Below are positions 52,201 through 61,564 of a stretch of 64,000 bases of DNA, piece by piece. Both the position numbers and the translations under genes were made by a program. Within the stretch, counting starts at the first letter, position 1, and the number at the start of each line of letters is the position of its first letter. This stretch comes from Candidatus Omnitrophota bacterium (GTDB taxonomy: Bacteria > Hinthialibacterota > Hinthialibacteria > Hinthialibacterales > JAKPRU01). The stretch covers positions 59,141 through 123,140 of the forward strand of contig JAKQSI010000067.1 in assembly GCA_029570205.1 (NCBI GenBank), written 5' to 3'. Under the pieces are notes generated by a model, which worked only from the letters and a program-made list of their open reading frames with translations, was not told the origin of the DNA and did no database searches.

Positions 52201-55200
52201 ACCAGTGATCTGATCGTGAACGGACACATCGCGCCGGTCGGGACTTACCGGACGGGTCCGGACAGCGGCCCGAACAGCATGGCCGAGGTATCGGAAGGGG
52301 ATGAGATTCAGCTGGTCGCCACGTTCGGCAGTTTCAACAGCACGGGCCTGGAACGGCTTACAGCGGACTTTTCGCCCATTTATCCGCGCGACCTGTGGTC
52401 CTCTGTCAGCGATCTGGTTCCTTCGGTAACCAGCCAGGCCGGCTCGATTCTTACGGCGACCTGGACTGTTTCAACGGTGGACCTGGGGGCAGGGGGGATT
52501 TCGGAGGTAACCTTCGCGAACCTCCAGAGTATCGGGAAAACCATGATACCGCTCTCTCCCGCCGGGCTGCCGCCGGGAGTAACCCCGACCGCCCTGCCGG
52601 GTGTGCCGGGCACGCCGAAACTGACCGTTCAGGCGGGGGCCCTTCCCTCCGCGGCCACACGAATACGAATCAGCCTCCTGGATGCCGATTCTGCCTTTCC
52701 TCTAATCCCGCTCGACACCAATGAGTTCACAGTAGATACCCAGCCGCCCGAAGCGGCGGTGTCCCTGGATTCCAACCCGCCTTTCCGGATTGTGCAGGGC
52801 GCTCTGGCCGGTGTTCCCCAGCGGGTACGAGGCGGCGATATGTTGACCTGCCGGGTGGAATTCACTAATCCGCTGATCCTCCGGAATGGAAACGACTATT
52901 TCGCAGCGGGAACCTCATCGCAGAGTATTACGGCCGACCTGAGCGGTGTCGGCGGCCCGACCGCAAGCGCGGTCGCTCCCGTAATTGTCTACAGCACACC
53001 GCAAACTGGCTTGCCCACGATTTACACGGCGCAATTCGATGTCACGGTTTCAGACCAGATCGGAAAGACGGAAGTGACCTCGAAACAGCCTGTGGAATAC
53101 ACATTTTTCCTGTGGGACGATGTCGGCAATGCGCTTTCGGTTATTTCCCCCGCGACAGAAATTGCAGTAGACAATCACCCCCCCACAGTGAGTGTGGGCG
53201 CGGTAAATGTCTATCTCGTTTCCGGGACCGCTACCCGCCCCGATGGAAGCGCCATCCAAATCGGACAAAGCATTCCCACGCAATCCATGCTGTTTCCCAA
53301 TACGGCTGTTCGCATTACCGGCACAAATATCTGGGACCCGATAGACGATACGCTGGCGTTTCTGGCACGACCCGATGCCATGCGGGTGTTTTTCAGTGAC
53401 GGCGTGGGCGGATCATACCGACTGACAGATGCCTCCAGCTCCTCGCAGAATGTTTTCCCCACATTTGTTCTCACCATGCCGTCCGCCGAGCAGCTGCGGA
53501 CCACGGAGAGTTTTTCCATTGTGATTGCCGCATCGGACGCGCTGGGGAATTGTTACCAGGGCATCCCATCCCCACGGTTCCGTGTAAACGGAGCGCCGGA
53601 TATGACATTGGATGTCTATGGTCCGAGCGGAAACCCGCTCGCCCAGGATGCGGCCGGTCGGACCGTGACAATCCCCGCAGGAAAGAACAGCCGCATTCAT
53701 GTTTCCGGTTTCGATCTCGACAGGATCACCGAGATCGGGTTTGATGTCTCGCCGCCGGGCCGGTTCGATACACAATCCGCATACGGCTCACTCGGAACGA
53801 CGAATGCCACGGGGGAATTGAGCATTTCGCCTGTACTCGGCGATTTTCTCGGTCCGGGATACCTGATTGTCTCTGTGACCGATTCCACCGGTCGGTCCTC
53901 GGCGGATCGCATTACGCTGCTGGTCAACCAGCCGCCGGTGATCAGAAACATTACCTCCAGCATTTATACGGGCCAGACACTTTCGGGAACCGGCGAGGCG
54001 ATGATCGATCCACCGCTTATCTCGGAAGATCAGCGGCTGATCCTGACCATCGTGGGCCGCGACCTGAATTCCGAGAACAATCTCGTACTCTCCGCCACCG
54101 GCGCGGTATTCTCTCTGCCGAGCCTGGCAACGGCGACAGTGAATGGGCAATCCGGGATTCCGCCCGCCGGTCTTCCGATTCTTGTCGGACCGCAAAGGGG
54201 CCCATTCTCAGCGGTATTCGAACTGGGACCGACTTTCCGCACGGTGTCTCCGTTAATCGGGCAGGTTAGTCGAGAGATTCAATTGACGCTGAGCGATGGG
54301 GAACTCTCGGATACTGTGTCTCTGCCGATTACCGTGGAACACAAGCCTACGCTTCCCCAGCTCCGTGTCTCGGCAATGCGCCTGGATGGGGTTCCGATTC
54401 CCGTCAATCCTACCGTACGGGTTTCCGAAAACTCTCTCTTGACTGTGAATCTCACCGGTACGGATGTTTCCGGTGAAGCGCTGACCATGACACAAACACT
54501 CGGAACCGGCCTTGGAACATTCACAGCCACGTCCGGTACAGATTCCACACAAGGCCTGTTCACTTTCCGACCGGGACCGTTCGATGCGGATCTGCCGGAA
54601 GGATACCCGCCGTCATTGTATGATTCGCCGATTGATCCGTCTTCATTTGAATTCACGACCCGGAACGAAAGCGGCAAGGCGATCTCTACCGGATTTCAGG
54701 TAGATATTATCAATACCCCACAGGCTCCGAGTCTTGCTGTATCCGCGACCCTCAGCGGGCGGGCCATTCCGCCGGACTCGGCCACTCGCGCTGTCGTTAC
54801 AGGACAGGATGTGGTGATCCGGGCCGAGGCGGTCGATTCGGACCGGGATATTGTCTTGATTGAATTCAACGCGCCCGTTTCCGCCGGTATTCGCCAGGTG
54901 TACAGCGGATTCGGATCGGCTACCTCAGAGTTGTCTCTCACGTTTGATAAAACATTTCCGGTCGGCTGCGCGGTCCGAATCGGTGTCCGTGCCAGGGATC
55001 AGGCCTTCGGCAGTCCGTGGACGTATTACAATTTTCAGGTCGTGGAATTATCCGACCGGTTGTCGTTTCTTCTTCCGTTTCGGGGAGTTTTAACCGGCAC
55101 AACCGGCGCGGCATTTGTCGGCGCTTCCACGGAAATCACGATTCGGGAAACGGACTACCTGGACCTGATTGTCCGCACATCGAATCTCGGTCCCAGTGAA

Positions 55201-58200
55201 ACAGTGACCGTACTGGCTCGAGGCACAGCCCTGAGCGACCCGCGACTGGTCTCCGCGATATTTGCCGATCAGTCCATCATAACAGGCCACTCCCTTCCGT
55301 TCGTCGTCAGCGCCTCCGGCGAGGTCAGTACAAATTTCCGTCTCCGGCCCGGATTGCACGCGGTTCCTGCAAGCGCAACCTCGCAAACAGCTACACTCGA
55401 ATTGCAGATGACGGACGGCATTTTGTGGCAGTACCATGACCTGCGCGTCATTATCGAGAATGTTCCTACAGCGCCACAGCTGACACTCAAAGATTTGCGG
55501 ATCGACGGCGCGGTCATTCCGGTCACGCAAACTATCCAAATAGATGAACGTTCCCTGCTGACCGCCCTCGTGGAGGTAGCCGATACAGGCGCGGAATCGG
55601 TTGGATTAACCGCATCGGGGCTACCTCCGGGGGCGGAGTTCACGGCTTCCTCCGGTGTGCCGCCGGTGACCGGGACCCTGACCTGTCGCCCACCGCTGGG
55701 TGCGTTCACAGCCTCGCCGTATTCCATGGTGCTTCACGCGACTAATAACGGAGGCTTTCATGCTCAAATGCCTCTGAGCGTCACCGTTCGTCAGCGATAT
55801 CACCCGCCGAACTTACAGGTGGGGCTTACCATCAATGAAGCCACCACTCCGATAACGGAGCCGATTGCATTGGATACATTGGCCATGCTGAACCTGGTAT
55901 TCTCCGGCCTCGACACCGATCCCGACGATCGGCTGATCTTGTCCGTATCAGGAACAGTGTTTACCACCACAGATTTGGAACGTGTCGAATTTTCGGGCCA
56001 ATCCGTCCAACCGGGAACCCCGCTTCCGTTTCGTTTGGAAGGCCCTGAACCGGCGGGCAGTCTGCTTCTCTACCCGGGGGTTGTAGCGAACCTTCCGGGA
56101 CAACCCGCTAAGGAATACACGCTGGAACTCCTCCTTTCGGACGGGGTCTTTGAGGTTTCAAAAACGCTTACCCTTTCGATCACCGCCACTCATGCGCCGC
56201 CGATTGTGCGGCTGACAGCCGCGTATGTGGATGGGATTTCGGTTCCGCCGAGTAACAGCCTGACCGTTTCGGAGGGGCATGTCCTTACCGGGACCGTGAT
56301 CGCCTTCGACCCGACCGGATTGCCTCTTGCGTTTTCTGTGCGGGAAGCGAAGGGGTTGGCACAAATTCAATCCTGTACCAGTGTGGGATTTGCCACATCG
56401 GAGTTTCGTATTGCTCCCGGTCCCATTCAATCCGCCTCTTCGCCGTTAGCGATTCTCTTTACGGCCAGGAATCAACGATCCGAGACGACTGAATGGACGC
56501 TTAATATCGATATCCTCGATGTGGATTTCCCCGCACAGGCGGCCATGGAGGTCTATGTAGACGGCCGTCTTCAGAGCGCCGCGAACATATACTCTGTAAC
56601 CGCCGGGCACGGCGCAACGGCTATCGGCTATGCCTGGGACCCGGATGAACAGTCGGTCCTGCTGAATGTGGCGAATTCGCCGCCGGGAAGTGTTTTTCAA
56701 CCGCCGCTGGGATTGGACACAAAACTGGGCGCGCAACCGGCGATTGTCAGTGTCACTTTCGTTCCTCAGACCGCCGGAGAGATTCTCTCGGTTACTTTTA
56801 TCGCGGGGGACAGCCTTTCCGATATTCTCCTTGGCGACACGGCAATCGGCGCGCAATTCCTTATTCTCAGCGCCAGTGTCCCGCCGACTCTTCAACTGGA
56901 GGTCACTGTCCCCAACCCGATCTGGCTTGGGCAGAGTGTGAACCTGGTTGCCTTTGTGGATGACCCGGAAGGCGATCCGGTGACTCTACTGGCTTATTTC
57001 GACGGAAATCCGGTGGTTCAGGGACGGGACGGGTTCTCGCTGCTCAACGGTTTTTATACCCCGGGGACCGTGGGGGGCATTCTGATTTTCCAGCCCGGAC
57101 ACGCGCAACTTGGCAACCATGTCTTGACCATTGAAGCCACGGACGGGCAGGCATCTACACGAAGAGACATTCCATTGAGCATACAAGCCCCGGTCGGAAC
57201 TCCCACTCCCAGCCCGACCCCCACTCCGACAGCGGTTCCCGATACGATGCTTCTCTCCCAGGGGCACGGCGGAACCGGAACCAGCAAGCGACAGCATCGC
57301 ATTGGCGATGTCTGGCGACAGGTCCCCTTCAGCGGCTTTCAAGGGCTGACACGCGCCACGGCTGCAAAACTGAACACATCGAGGGAACGTGCCGTGAACA
57401 CCGCTGTGGCGGACATCGATGGCGATGGAGTAAAGGATATCGTTGTCGGATTCGGACCCGGCGGCGTGGGATCGAGCCAGCCCTCCATTCTGGTGGTCTG
57501 GCGGACCTTCGGCGGTCTTTCCGGCGGCCCCAAGTGGATGACTTCCAAGGGGGTCTTCTCTCCCATCTCTTCCAATGAAAAATACCGAAATCCACACGGT
57601 GCGCTGAATGTGGCCGCCGGGAACTTCGCCGGATATGGCCTGCCGATGATCGCTGCCGCACAGGGACTCGGCGGCAGCCATCAAATCCGCATTTTGCAAT
57701 ATACTCCGAATCCTCCCCCCAACGGGAAACTGGAAACGCTTGGCACGATCCGTGGCCTGCACGAGGAAGCGCTCTGGGGGAATGGATCGGGAGGTGTAGC
57801 TGTTGCCGCGGGGGATGTGAATCAGGACGGCCTGGATGAATTGGTTGTGGGACAAATGAACGGTGAAGGTGCGACCACACTGTTCCAGGCGCTTCTGCTG
57901 AAATGGGATGTGGAAACCGGTCAGGTGGTCCTCGCCGGGTACACTCCGCCTGCGGAGGCGTTTCCCATCGAGCAGCACGGCCTTGGCGGCGTGAATCTCG
58001 CCGTTGGGGATGTCGACGAAGACGGGCAAAATGAAATCATCGCCGCGACTGCCGGATATACCGATGAGGGAGCGAAGAATTTCCTCCGGGTATTTCGTGC
58101 GGAACTCAATCCGGATGGTTCCATCCGCGAAATTGTGCCGATTACCCAACCGGTGCAGGTGTTCGGCGCGGTGCAGAATCCCTCCGGCGGGATCGACATT

Positions 58201-58461
58201 GCGGCGGGGAATCTCGATTCGGATTGGGCGGATGAACTTCTGATTGGGACCCAGGCCATCCTGAATCTTAACCTTGAAACCGGCGGCGTTACATTTGACT
58301 GCGTTCCTCCTCGCGACCTGGTGAAAGGGATCAATTTTCACTTCGACGAGAACGGCGAGTTCACAGGTATCTCCGAGGCACGATCACCCTTTGTGGCCTA
58401 CGATGGTGTGAACCTGCCCACCTCCGGCGCAGTAAATGTGGAGTTTTATCCGGCGGAGTGA
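49237..58461 (+). CDS. Giant exported NHL-propeller / Ig-like / FG-GAP protein
   Basis: 3074 residues. A signal peptide (FGIVGILAGLILIVPARAQ) leads to about 12 NHL repeats (to about 690; recurring IADTENHRIRYV, IAGTG-x-AGY-x-GDG), likely two six-bladed propellers. Residues 690-2650 are beta-sandwich modules; at least six share an opening L-x-V-x-A-x-x-x-DG-x-x-I/V-P signature followed by E-x-x-x-LT. A Pro/Thr linker (TPTPSPTPTPT, about 2655) separates the end, an FG-GAP/VCBS-like domain with AVADIDGDGVKDIVVG, AAGDVNQDGLDELVVG and AVGDVDEDGQNEIIAA calcium-type loops. No LPXTG, dockerin, Por or autotransporter tail is seen. It probably works at the cell surface in adhesion or polymer binding. 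The start is ATG 49237; a TTG 36 bases earlier is in frame. Confidence 0.88.
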   Translation: MSGVSFRMFGIVGILAGLILIVPARAQVIETVAGTGAKSFGGDGVPPTLSGLSYPSGIAFDATGRLLIADTENHRIRYVANNLIQTMIGTGVAGWSDSATLALEVPIHSPIDVLPLSNGSVVFSDAGNHRIRIMNPSGVVSTLVGDGTPAVAGDGQCGTQASVLQPVGLVTDATGNLFWAEEHRVRVLENNIVRTIAGTGVAGYAGDGSPPLEAQFNTISDLAVQPGGGIFVADTYNHRVRLISPGWTQVNAYAGNGIKGDTVAGVTATIAMLDTPVALTLDHLNQLIIANVGTRLLVRIRQDGLTARFFITENTEQPFVAAGLTRDSTGDTYYSQGYSYVTVYTGATGTPTPRELPFAGIGIASYGGEAVPAGLAFLATPSFIVVDPTGQLVFSDTGVNRVRQIDSSGIVRTIAGNGLASGSVSDGSLAIDIPVSSPIGLGYDATGNLYVAENGRHVIRRFTPEYNSLAYRAVGSGTQGYATGTTLTAYLNSPAGLAVGSTGVLVFADQMNHRVRSAEPSGSIADLAGNGTATYAGDLGPGILASLHTPTGVYRDSSGRTLIADTFNNRIRVLSPDGIITTLAGTGSAGYSGDSIPAVSAELKAPSHAIGDASGNIYIADTQNHRIRKISTDGKISTVAGTGTAGYNGDGDQAIFSQLNQPFGLLLNASGNLLIVDRGNGRIRKVDFAHLDPSLVNPPSNKSANAPGSVTLTVLDSGNGTVVPGRVKQGGQVRAEFRLFDKSASGAPVVVSAGWSRFAGTFVPDSLLVAGNPTPATVTENGIEFNVENRSLSDVSCVFEVGNAPSTAFALGTVVIVDATDHGADFRSITSYDPDNVFWTGAAEAGVVSTTLEIDNTAPAILSSQALVSRDNGSTYQPIVFPSLNSGDILLIHVFVQSDSLSELHHDLVQQFNSGTIRFENIIDGTSVVEAGSAGSSVFNATVSARVTATALPITPRKIHLTFADEVGNQTQTQIVELGVKTAGPSLITSDLIVNGHIAPVGTYRTGPDSGPNSMAEVSEGDEIQLVATFGSFNSTGLERLTADFSPIYPRDLWSSVSDLVPSVTSQAGSILTATWTVSTVDLGAGGISEVTFANLQSIGKTMIPLSPAGLPPGVTPTALPGVPGTPKLTVQAGALPSAATRIRISLLDADSAFPLIPLDTNEFTVDTQPPEAAVSLDSNPPFRIVQGALAGVPQRVRGGDMLTCRVEFTNPLILRNGNDYFAAGTSSQSITADLSGVGGPTASAVAPVIVYSTPQTGLPTIYTAQFDVTVSDQIGKTEVTSKQPVEYTFFLWDDVGNALSVISPATEIAVDNHPPTVSVGAVNVYLVSGTATRPDGSAIQIGQSIPTQSMLFPNTAVRITGTNIWDPIDDTLAFLARPDAMRVFFSDGVGGSYRLTDASSSSQNVFPTFVLTMPSAEQLRTTESFSIVIAASDALGNCYQGIPSPRFRVNGAPDMTLDVYGPSGNPLAQDAAGRTVTIPAGKNSRIHVSGFDLDRITEIGFDVSPPGRFDTQSAYGSLGTTNATGELSISPVLGDFLGPGYLIVSVTDSTGRSSADRITLLVNQPPVIRNITSSIYTGQTLSGTGEAMIDPPLISEDQRLILTIVGRDLNSENNLVLSATGAVFSLPSLATATVNGQSGIPPAGLPILVGPQRGPFSAVFELGPTFRTVSPLIGQVSREIQLTLSDGELSDTVSLPITVEHKPTLPQLRVSAMRLDGVPIPVNPTVRVSENSLLTVNLTGTDVSGEALTMTQTLGTGLGTFTATSGTDSTQGLFTFRPGPFDADLPEGYPPSLYDSPIDPSSFEFTTRNESGKAISTGFQVDIINTPQAPSLAVSATLSGRAIPPDSATRAVVTGQDVVIRAEAVDSDRDIVLIEFNAPVSAGIRQVYSGFGSATSELSLTFDKTFPVGCAVRIGVRARDQAFGSPWTYYNFQVVELSDRLSFLLPFRGVLTGTTGAAFVGASTEITIRETDYLDLIVRTSNLGPSETVTVLARGTALSDPRLVSAIFADQSIITGHSLPFVVSASGEVSTNFRLRPGLHAVPASATSQTATLELQMTDGILWQYHDLRVIIENVPTAPQLTLKDLRIDGAVIPVTQTIQIDERSLLTALVEVADTGAESVGLTASGLPPGAEFTASSGVPPVTGTLTCRPPLGAFTASPYSMVLHATNNGGFHAQMPLSVTVRQRYHPPNLQVGLTINEATTPITEPIALDTLAMLNLVFSGLDTDPDDRLILSVSGTVFTTTDLERVEFSGQSVQPGTPLPFRLEGPEPAGSLLLYPGVVANLPGQPAKEYTLELLLSDGVFEVSKTLTLSITATHAPPIVRLTAAYVDGISVPPSNSLTVSEGHVLTGTVIAFDPTGLPLAFSVREAKGLAQIQSCTSVGFATSEFRIAPGPIQSASSPLAILFTARNQRSETTEWTLNIDILDVDFPAQAAMEVYVDGRLQSAANIYSVTAGHGATAIGYAWDPDEQSVLLNVANSPPGSVFQPPLGLDTKLGAQPAIVSVTFVPQTAGEILSVTFIAGDSLSDILLGDTAIGAQFLILSASVPPTLQLEVTVPNPIWLGQSVNLVAFVDDPEGDPVTLLAYFDGNPVVQGRDGFSLLNGFYTPGTVGGILIFQPGHAQLGNHVLTIEATDGQASTRRDIPLSIQAPVGTPTPSPTPTPTAVPDTMLLSQGHGGTGTSKRQHRIGDVWRQVPFSGFQGLTRATAAKLNTSRERAVNTAVADIDGDGVKDIVVGFGPGGVGSSQPSILVVWRTFGGLSGGPKWMTSKGVFSPISSNEKYRNPHGALNVAAGNFAGYGLPMIAAAQGLGGSHQIRILQYTPNPPPNGKLETLGTIRGLHEEALWGNGSGGVAVAAGDVNQDGLDELVVGQMNGEGATTLFQALLLKWDVETGQVVLAGYTPPAEAFPIEQHGLGGVNLAVGDVDEDGQNEIIAATAGYTDEGAKNFLRVFRAELNPDGSIREIVPITQPVQVFGAVQNPSGGIDIAAGNLDSDWADELLIGTQAILNLNLETGGVTFDCVPPRDLVKGINFHFDENGEFTGISEARSPFVAYDGVNLPTSGAVNVEFYPAE

Positions 58462-58468
58462 GAATAAG

Positions 58469-58633
58469 ATGAAAGTATATTACGATGGCGAAGCAGATGT
58501 CCTCTACCTGGAGTTCGGTAAGGAGACTCCGGACGGTGTTATTGAACTTTCGGAAGGTGTCAATCTCGATACCACTTCCGAAAAAAGAATCGTAGGCGTG
58601 GAAATCCTGAACGCCTCGAAAAGATCGACTTGA
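58469..58633 (+). CDS. DUF2283-family small protein
   Basis: 54 residues matching the DUF2283 pattern: MKVYYDGEADVLYLEF, then a VIELSEGVNLDTT strand pair and a conserved IVGVEILNASKR end. These small proteins often sit beside toxin-like or unknown genes; their role is not known. It starts seven bases after the giant gene with GGAGTGAG upstream, so it is probably on the same message. Confidence 0.8.
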   Translation: MKVYYDGEADVLYLEFGKETPDGVIELSEGVNLDTTSEKRIVGVEILNASKRST

Positions 58634-58678
58634 CAACAATCCTCTCATACAGGCTTGATTTGCACAAAGCGGGGGCTG

Positions 58679-60655
58679 CTATTCCATCACCCGGAACAAA
58701 TCCGCTTCGCACATCAGGTAAAGTGTCCCGTCGGGAATACAGGCAATGACCCTGATCCGATCCGGAGCCTCGCCGATTGTCTCCATTCGATCGGTAGATG
58801 GATCAAGCTGGACTAAATGTTTACCGCAACCGAAAATCAACTTGCCGTTCCGTATAATCATCCGTGGGGTAGTAATGGGGTTGTCCATCAGGATCGAGCC
58901 GGAAAACTTGTTGGATTTCCGGTCATAGATCATTAGTTTTTCACCGAGATTGACATAGACCTTGCCGGATCCGGGTAACACGGTAATCGGACCAATTCCC
59001 CGTTTTTGATTGAACGCTTCCTGGAATACAACCTTTTTCTCCTGAATATCCCATACTCCGAAATGGACCGGCGGATCGCTGCTCGGCAGGCCGTTCGCGG
59101 AAAGTGAGGTTCCGAAGTAAATGTATTTCTCGTCCAGGTCCATGGATTCAATGGCCTGTTCCGCAATTGGATTGGGCCAAATCTCGGTTTCGCCGGTTTC
59201 CGCGTTTGTTCTGGCGATACAGCCGCCACGAGCCCCATAGTGGGCCATCCAGCCTGAGTAGAGAAACCCGTCCGGTCCGCAGATCATTCCGCCGGTGGGC
59301 CGGATGTATTCGGGACGAACACTGGCTAATGGTTTTGGATTGACATGATTGCGCTGATCCCACGGCAGGGCGGGATCGTACACGGTGATATCTCCGCCGG
59401 AATACGAGACCGCATAGACCTTGCCGTCCTTAAACGTAACATCGTACACCTCGCCGCCGCTGTCGCAGATCATACCCGTATTCGTGAATTCCTTCGTGGC
59501 GGTGTCATACCAGAACAGAGTTTGGCCGAAATGCGGGCCACCCCAGAGCCGCCCCCGCGCATCGGCCTCCAGGAAAAGCGAGGGCCGCCCTCGTGACTCG
59601 ACCGGAATGGGCCGGATATCCGCTTCTTCCGCGCCCGGCTTGACAATGAAATAATCCTGGCCGCTGACACCCAATAACGTGCCGTCTTTGGCGACACCAT
59701 ACAAATGCCCCGGGAGTTTCGCCCGGCTCAGCAACTGGGGCTGACGGTCTTTCTTCGGATCCAGCCGATAAATCTCACCCTGCCGCGTGAGGATCAGAGA
59801 ATCCTTATACGGCATGGTAGAAAACAAACCCCATCCTTCCTGGTTGCAAATAGTCCTTATCCAGGAGGGAAGTCGGCTGTCCGTGGGATCATCCTCAGGT
59901 CTCCAAAGGTCGGCCCCTTTCCAGTAGCGAAGACCCTGATTCGGGATGGAAGCGATGAGAAAATCATCCGGGGGACAAGGCACACAGACAGCCGTTCCGA
60001 TTTCCTCTCCTTCTTTGAGACCGCGCAGGGGGCTAAAGGTTTTTGTAGCCGGATCGAAAACCAGCGTGGTGGGTTTGTCCATGGAAAATGAGCAAACGAT
60101 TTTGCCGCCGGGGGCCGGATAAACATAGCGAAGGTACAGATTCGGCGGTGCGGGTGCGCCACAGTCCTCCACTTCATAGGTCTCCAGATCCAGCGCACCC
60201 AATTTGCCTCCCGGATACGTGCCGCCGTAGACACGCCCATCGCCGCCGAGCGCGAGGTTCCAGATATATTGTTCTCCTCTAAAGTCCGCGACTTTGATGA
60301 ATGCTTTCTTGTTCAAATCGAACACCATGAACACGCCGTCATAAAAGGTTCCGACGATAATCCGGTCGCCGGGAACCTCCAGCAGCGCCCAGGCCCCTGC
60401 GCCCGCCGGCGCGGGAAACATCTCGCCGGTGTTGTTCTCAAAATCGATATAGAGCAGTTCGCAGCCACGCGTTTCATTGTCATTGGCGAGAACAAACCGT
60501 TCGCGTCCGTCCTGTCGATCCGTGACAACAATTCCCGCCAGGACCTGCTTGGCGCGGCATGGTTGTCCCAAAGGCTCCAGCGATGCGGCATACACGCCGC
60601 TGGAAATGAAACCGAGACATACACCGACCCATACGAATCTGAGACGACGAAACAT
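58679..60655 (-). CDS. Large exported beta-propeller protein, function unknown
   Basis: 658 residues with a signal peptide (LRFVWVGVCLGFISSGVYAA). The body is a chain of YVTN/WD40-like blades across its whole length (DGRVYGGTYPGGKLGALDLE, GEIYRLDPK, DGKVYAVSYSGGDITVYDP, DGFLYSGWMAHYGARGG, SGKVYVNLGEKLMIYDR, NGKLIFGCGKHLVQLDP), enough for two propellers. Similar in style to the protein at 26.9-28.5 kb. AGGAG precedes ATG 60655. Probably periplasmic or surface; a role in binding or modifying polysaccharide is inference. Confidence 0.8.
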   Translation of the reverse strand: MFRRLRFVWVGVCLGFISSGVYAASLEPLGQPCRAKQVLAGIVVTDRQDGRERFVLANDNETRGCELLYIDFENNTGEMFPAPAGAGAWALLEVPGDRIIVGTFYDGVFMVFDLNKKAFIKVADFRGEQYIWNLALGGDGRVYGGTYPGGKLGALDLETYEVEDCGAPAPPNLYLRYVYPAPGGKIVCSFSMDKPTTLVFDPATKTFSPLRGLKEGEEIGTAVCVPCPPDDFLIASIPNQGLRYWKGADLWRPEDDPTDSRLPSWIRTICNQEGWGLFSTMPYKDSLILTRQGEIYRLDPKKDRQPQLLSRAKLPGHLYGVAKDGTLLGVSGQDYFIVKPGAEEADIRPIPVESRGRPSLFLEADARGRLWGGPHFGQTLFWYDTATKEFTNTGMICDSGGEVYDVTFKDGKVYAVSYSGGDITVYDPALPWDQRNHVNPKPLASVRPEYIRPTGGMICGPDGFLYSGWMAHYGARGGCIARTNAETGETEIWPNPIAEQAIESMDLDEKYIYFGTSLSANGLPSSDPPVHFGVWDIQEKKVVFQEAFNQKRGIGPITVLPGSGKVYVNLGEKLMIYDRKSNKFSGSILMDNPITTPRMIIRNGKLIFGCGKHLVQLDPSTDRMETIGEAPDRIRVIACIPDGTLYLMCEADLFRVME

Positions 60656-60889
60656 GGCTATCTCCTCTTTTCTTGAAAGATGCAGCCTGAGATCACTTAA
60701 CTAAAAGCATACACGCTTGCGATATCGCGCGCTATGATGAGGTTTCAAATCGGGAAGGCGCGTCCCGGAGTCGGCAAACTGCCCACGCCCGTGACTATGA
60801 ACATAGAATGTGTCTGCATGGCCGTTGCCGCGCATTATGAAGGGCACATCGATTACGATATACTATATACCGAGAATGTGGAGGTAACC

Positions 60890-61222
60890 ATGGCAGGAAA
60901 AACCTCCCTGGGATCAGCCATGAAATCATCCCAACGCCAGGTTGACTCTTCCGGGCCGACAGCCGGACGTCCGGTCTCGCGCGGACGAAAGAAGCCCAGG
61001 ACTCCCCGTCCGCCTTTGCGGTCGTATTTGATTCTGACAGGGATTATTCTTTTCTTTGTGGCTCTGGCGGTGGCGTGGACCATTCTCAATCAAATGTTTC
61101 CGTTGGTTCCGCCGGAGGCTGCGCTGGAGGCCGAAACACCGACGCCCACACGGACTCCTTTCCCAAGCCTTCTCTTTCGCGAGCTCCGAAGCAAAGAGAC
61201 CCCGAGTGTGTATGAGGAATAA
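60890..61222 (+). CDS. Small single-pass membrane protein with Pro/Thr tail
   Basis: 110 residues: a basic, Ser/Pro/Arg-rich cytoplasmic part (RGRKKPRTPRPPLR), one transmembrane helix (about 48-68, LILTGIILFFVALAVAWTIL) and a Pro/Thr-rich outer tail (AETPTPTRTPFPS). GGAGG lies five bases before ATG 60890; the longer open frame upstream lacks support. The TPTPT phrase resembles the linker in the giant protein. No family recognised. Confidence 0.6.
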   Translation: MAGKTSLGSAMKSSQRQVDSSGPTAGRPVSRGRKKPRTPRPPLRSYLILTGIILFFVALAVAWTILNQMFPLVPPEAALEAETPTPTRTPFPSLLFRELRSKETPSVYEE

Positions 61223-61326
61223 GGAGTCCAACGTCCCACCATGGCCCGAATGGACTCAAGCCCCTCTCCGCCAAGACCGGCCGTCGCCCTGAATCTGTCG
61301 AAGGGGGAGATACAAACACCAAGCCC

Positions 61327-61347
61327 TCTCCCCCGAAGATCGGGCGA
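61327..61347. repeat. Palindromic element, CCCCGAAGATCGGGG family, copy 3
   Basis: CTCCCCCGA (61327-61335), AAG/AGA loop, TCGGGCGAG (61339-61347): the same core as at 246-268 with one arm mismatch. Confidence 0.65.
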
Positions 61348-61481
61348 GACACAAAGTGGGCTGAAATGCTGCACGTTTTTTTTGCCCACCTTGGTCTCCC
61401 CCGTTCTTTGAGTACGCAGTAGCTATGGCCCGGCAGCATCGCTGTCAAACACTTTAGCGGCAATCGACACCCCCCCCGTCA

Positions 61482-61499
61482 TTCCGGCGAAAGCCGGAA
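61482..61499. repeat. GTCATTCCGG-type hairpin
   Basis: TTCCGGC (61482-61488), GAAA loop, GCCGGAA (61493-61499), preceded by CGTCA. This is a widespread intergenic repeat type and also a stable GNRA-capped RNA hairpin. Confidence 0.65.
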
Positions 61500-61510
61500 G
61501 CCAGGCTTCT

Positions 61511-61543
61511 CGGCAGGCTCCGCGAGAGAGACGGAGCCTGCCG
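61511..61543. terminator. Strong hairpin between convergent genes
   Basis: CGGCAGGCTCCG (61511-61522) pairs perfectly with CGGAGCCTGCCG (61532-61543) across a nine-base purine-rich loop. It lies 22 bases beyond the stop of the minus-strand HEAT-repeat gene. It lacks a U-run, so bidirectional attenuation or 3'-end protection is more likely than simple intrinsic termination. Confidence 0.45.
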
Positions 61544-61564
61544 CGTTAATCACAGTAGACTGCC

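Larger units (their letters stand above)
61223..61564. other. Convergent intergenic region rich in hairpins
   Basis: No gene supported. It contains a palindrome of the CCCCGAAGATCGGGG family (61327-61347), a TTCCGGC-GAAA-GCCGGAA tetraloop hairpin (61482-61499) and a 12-base perfect hairpin (61511-61543). It lies between two converging genes. Confidence 0.6.
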
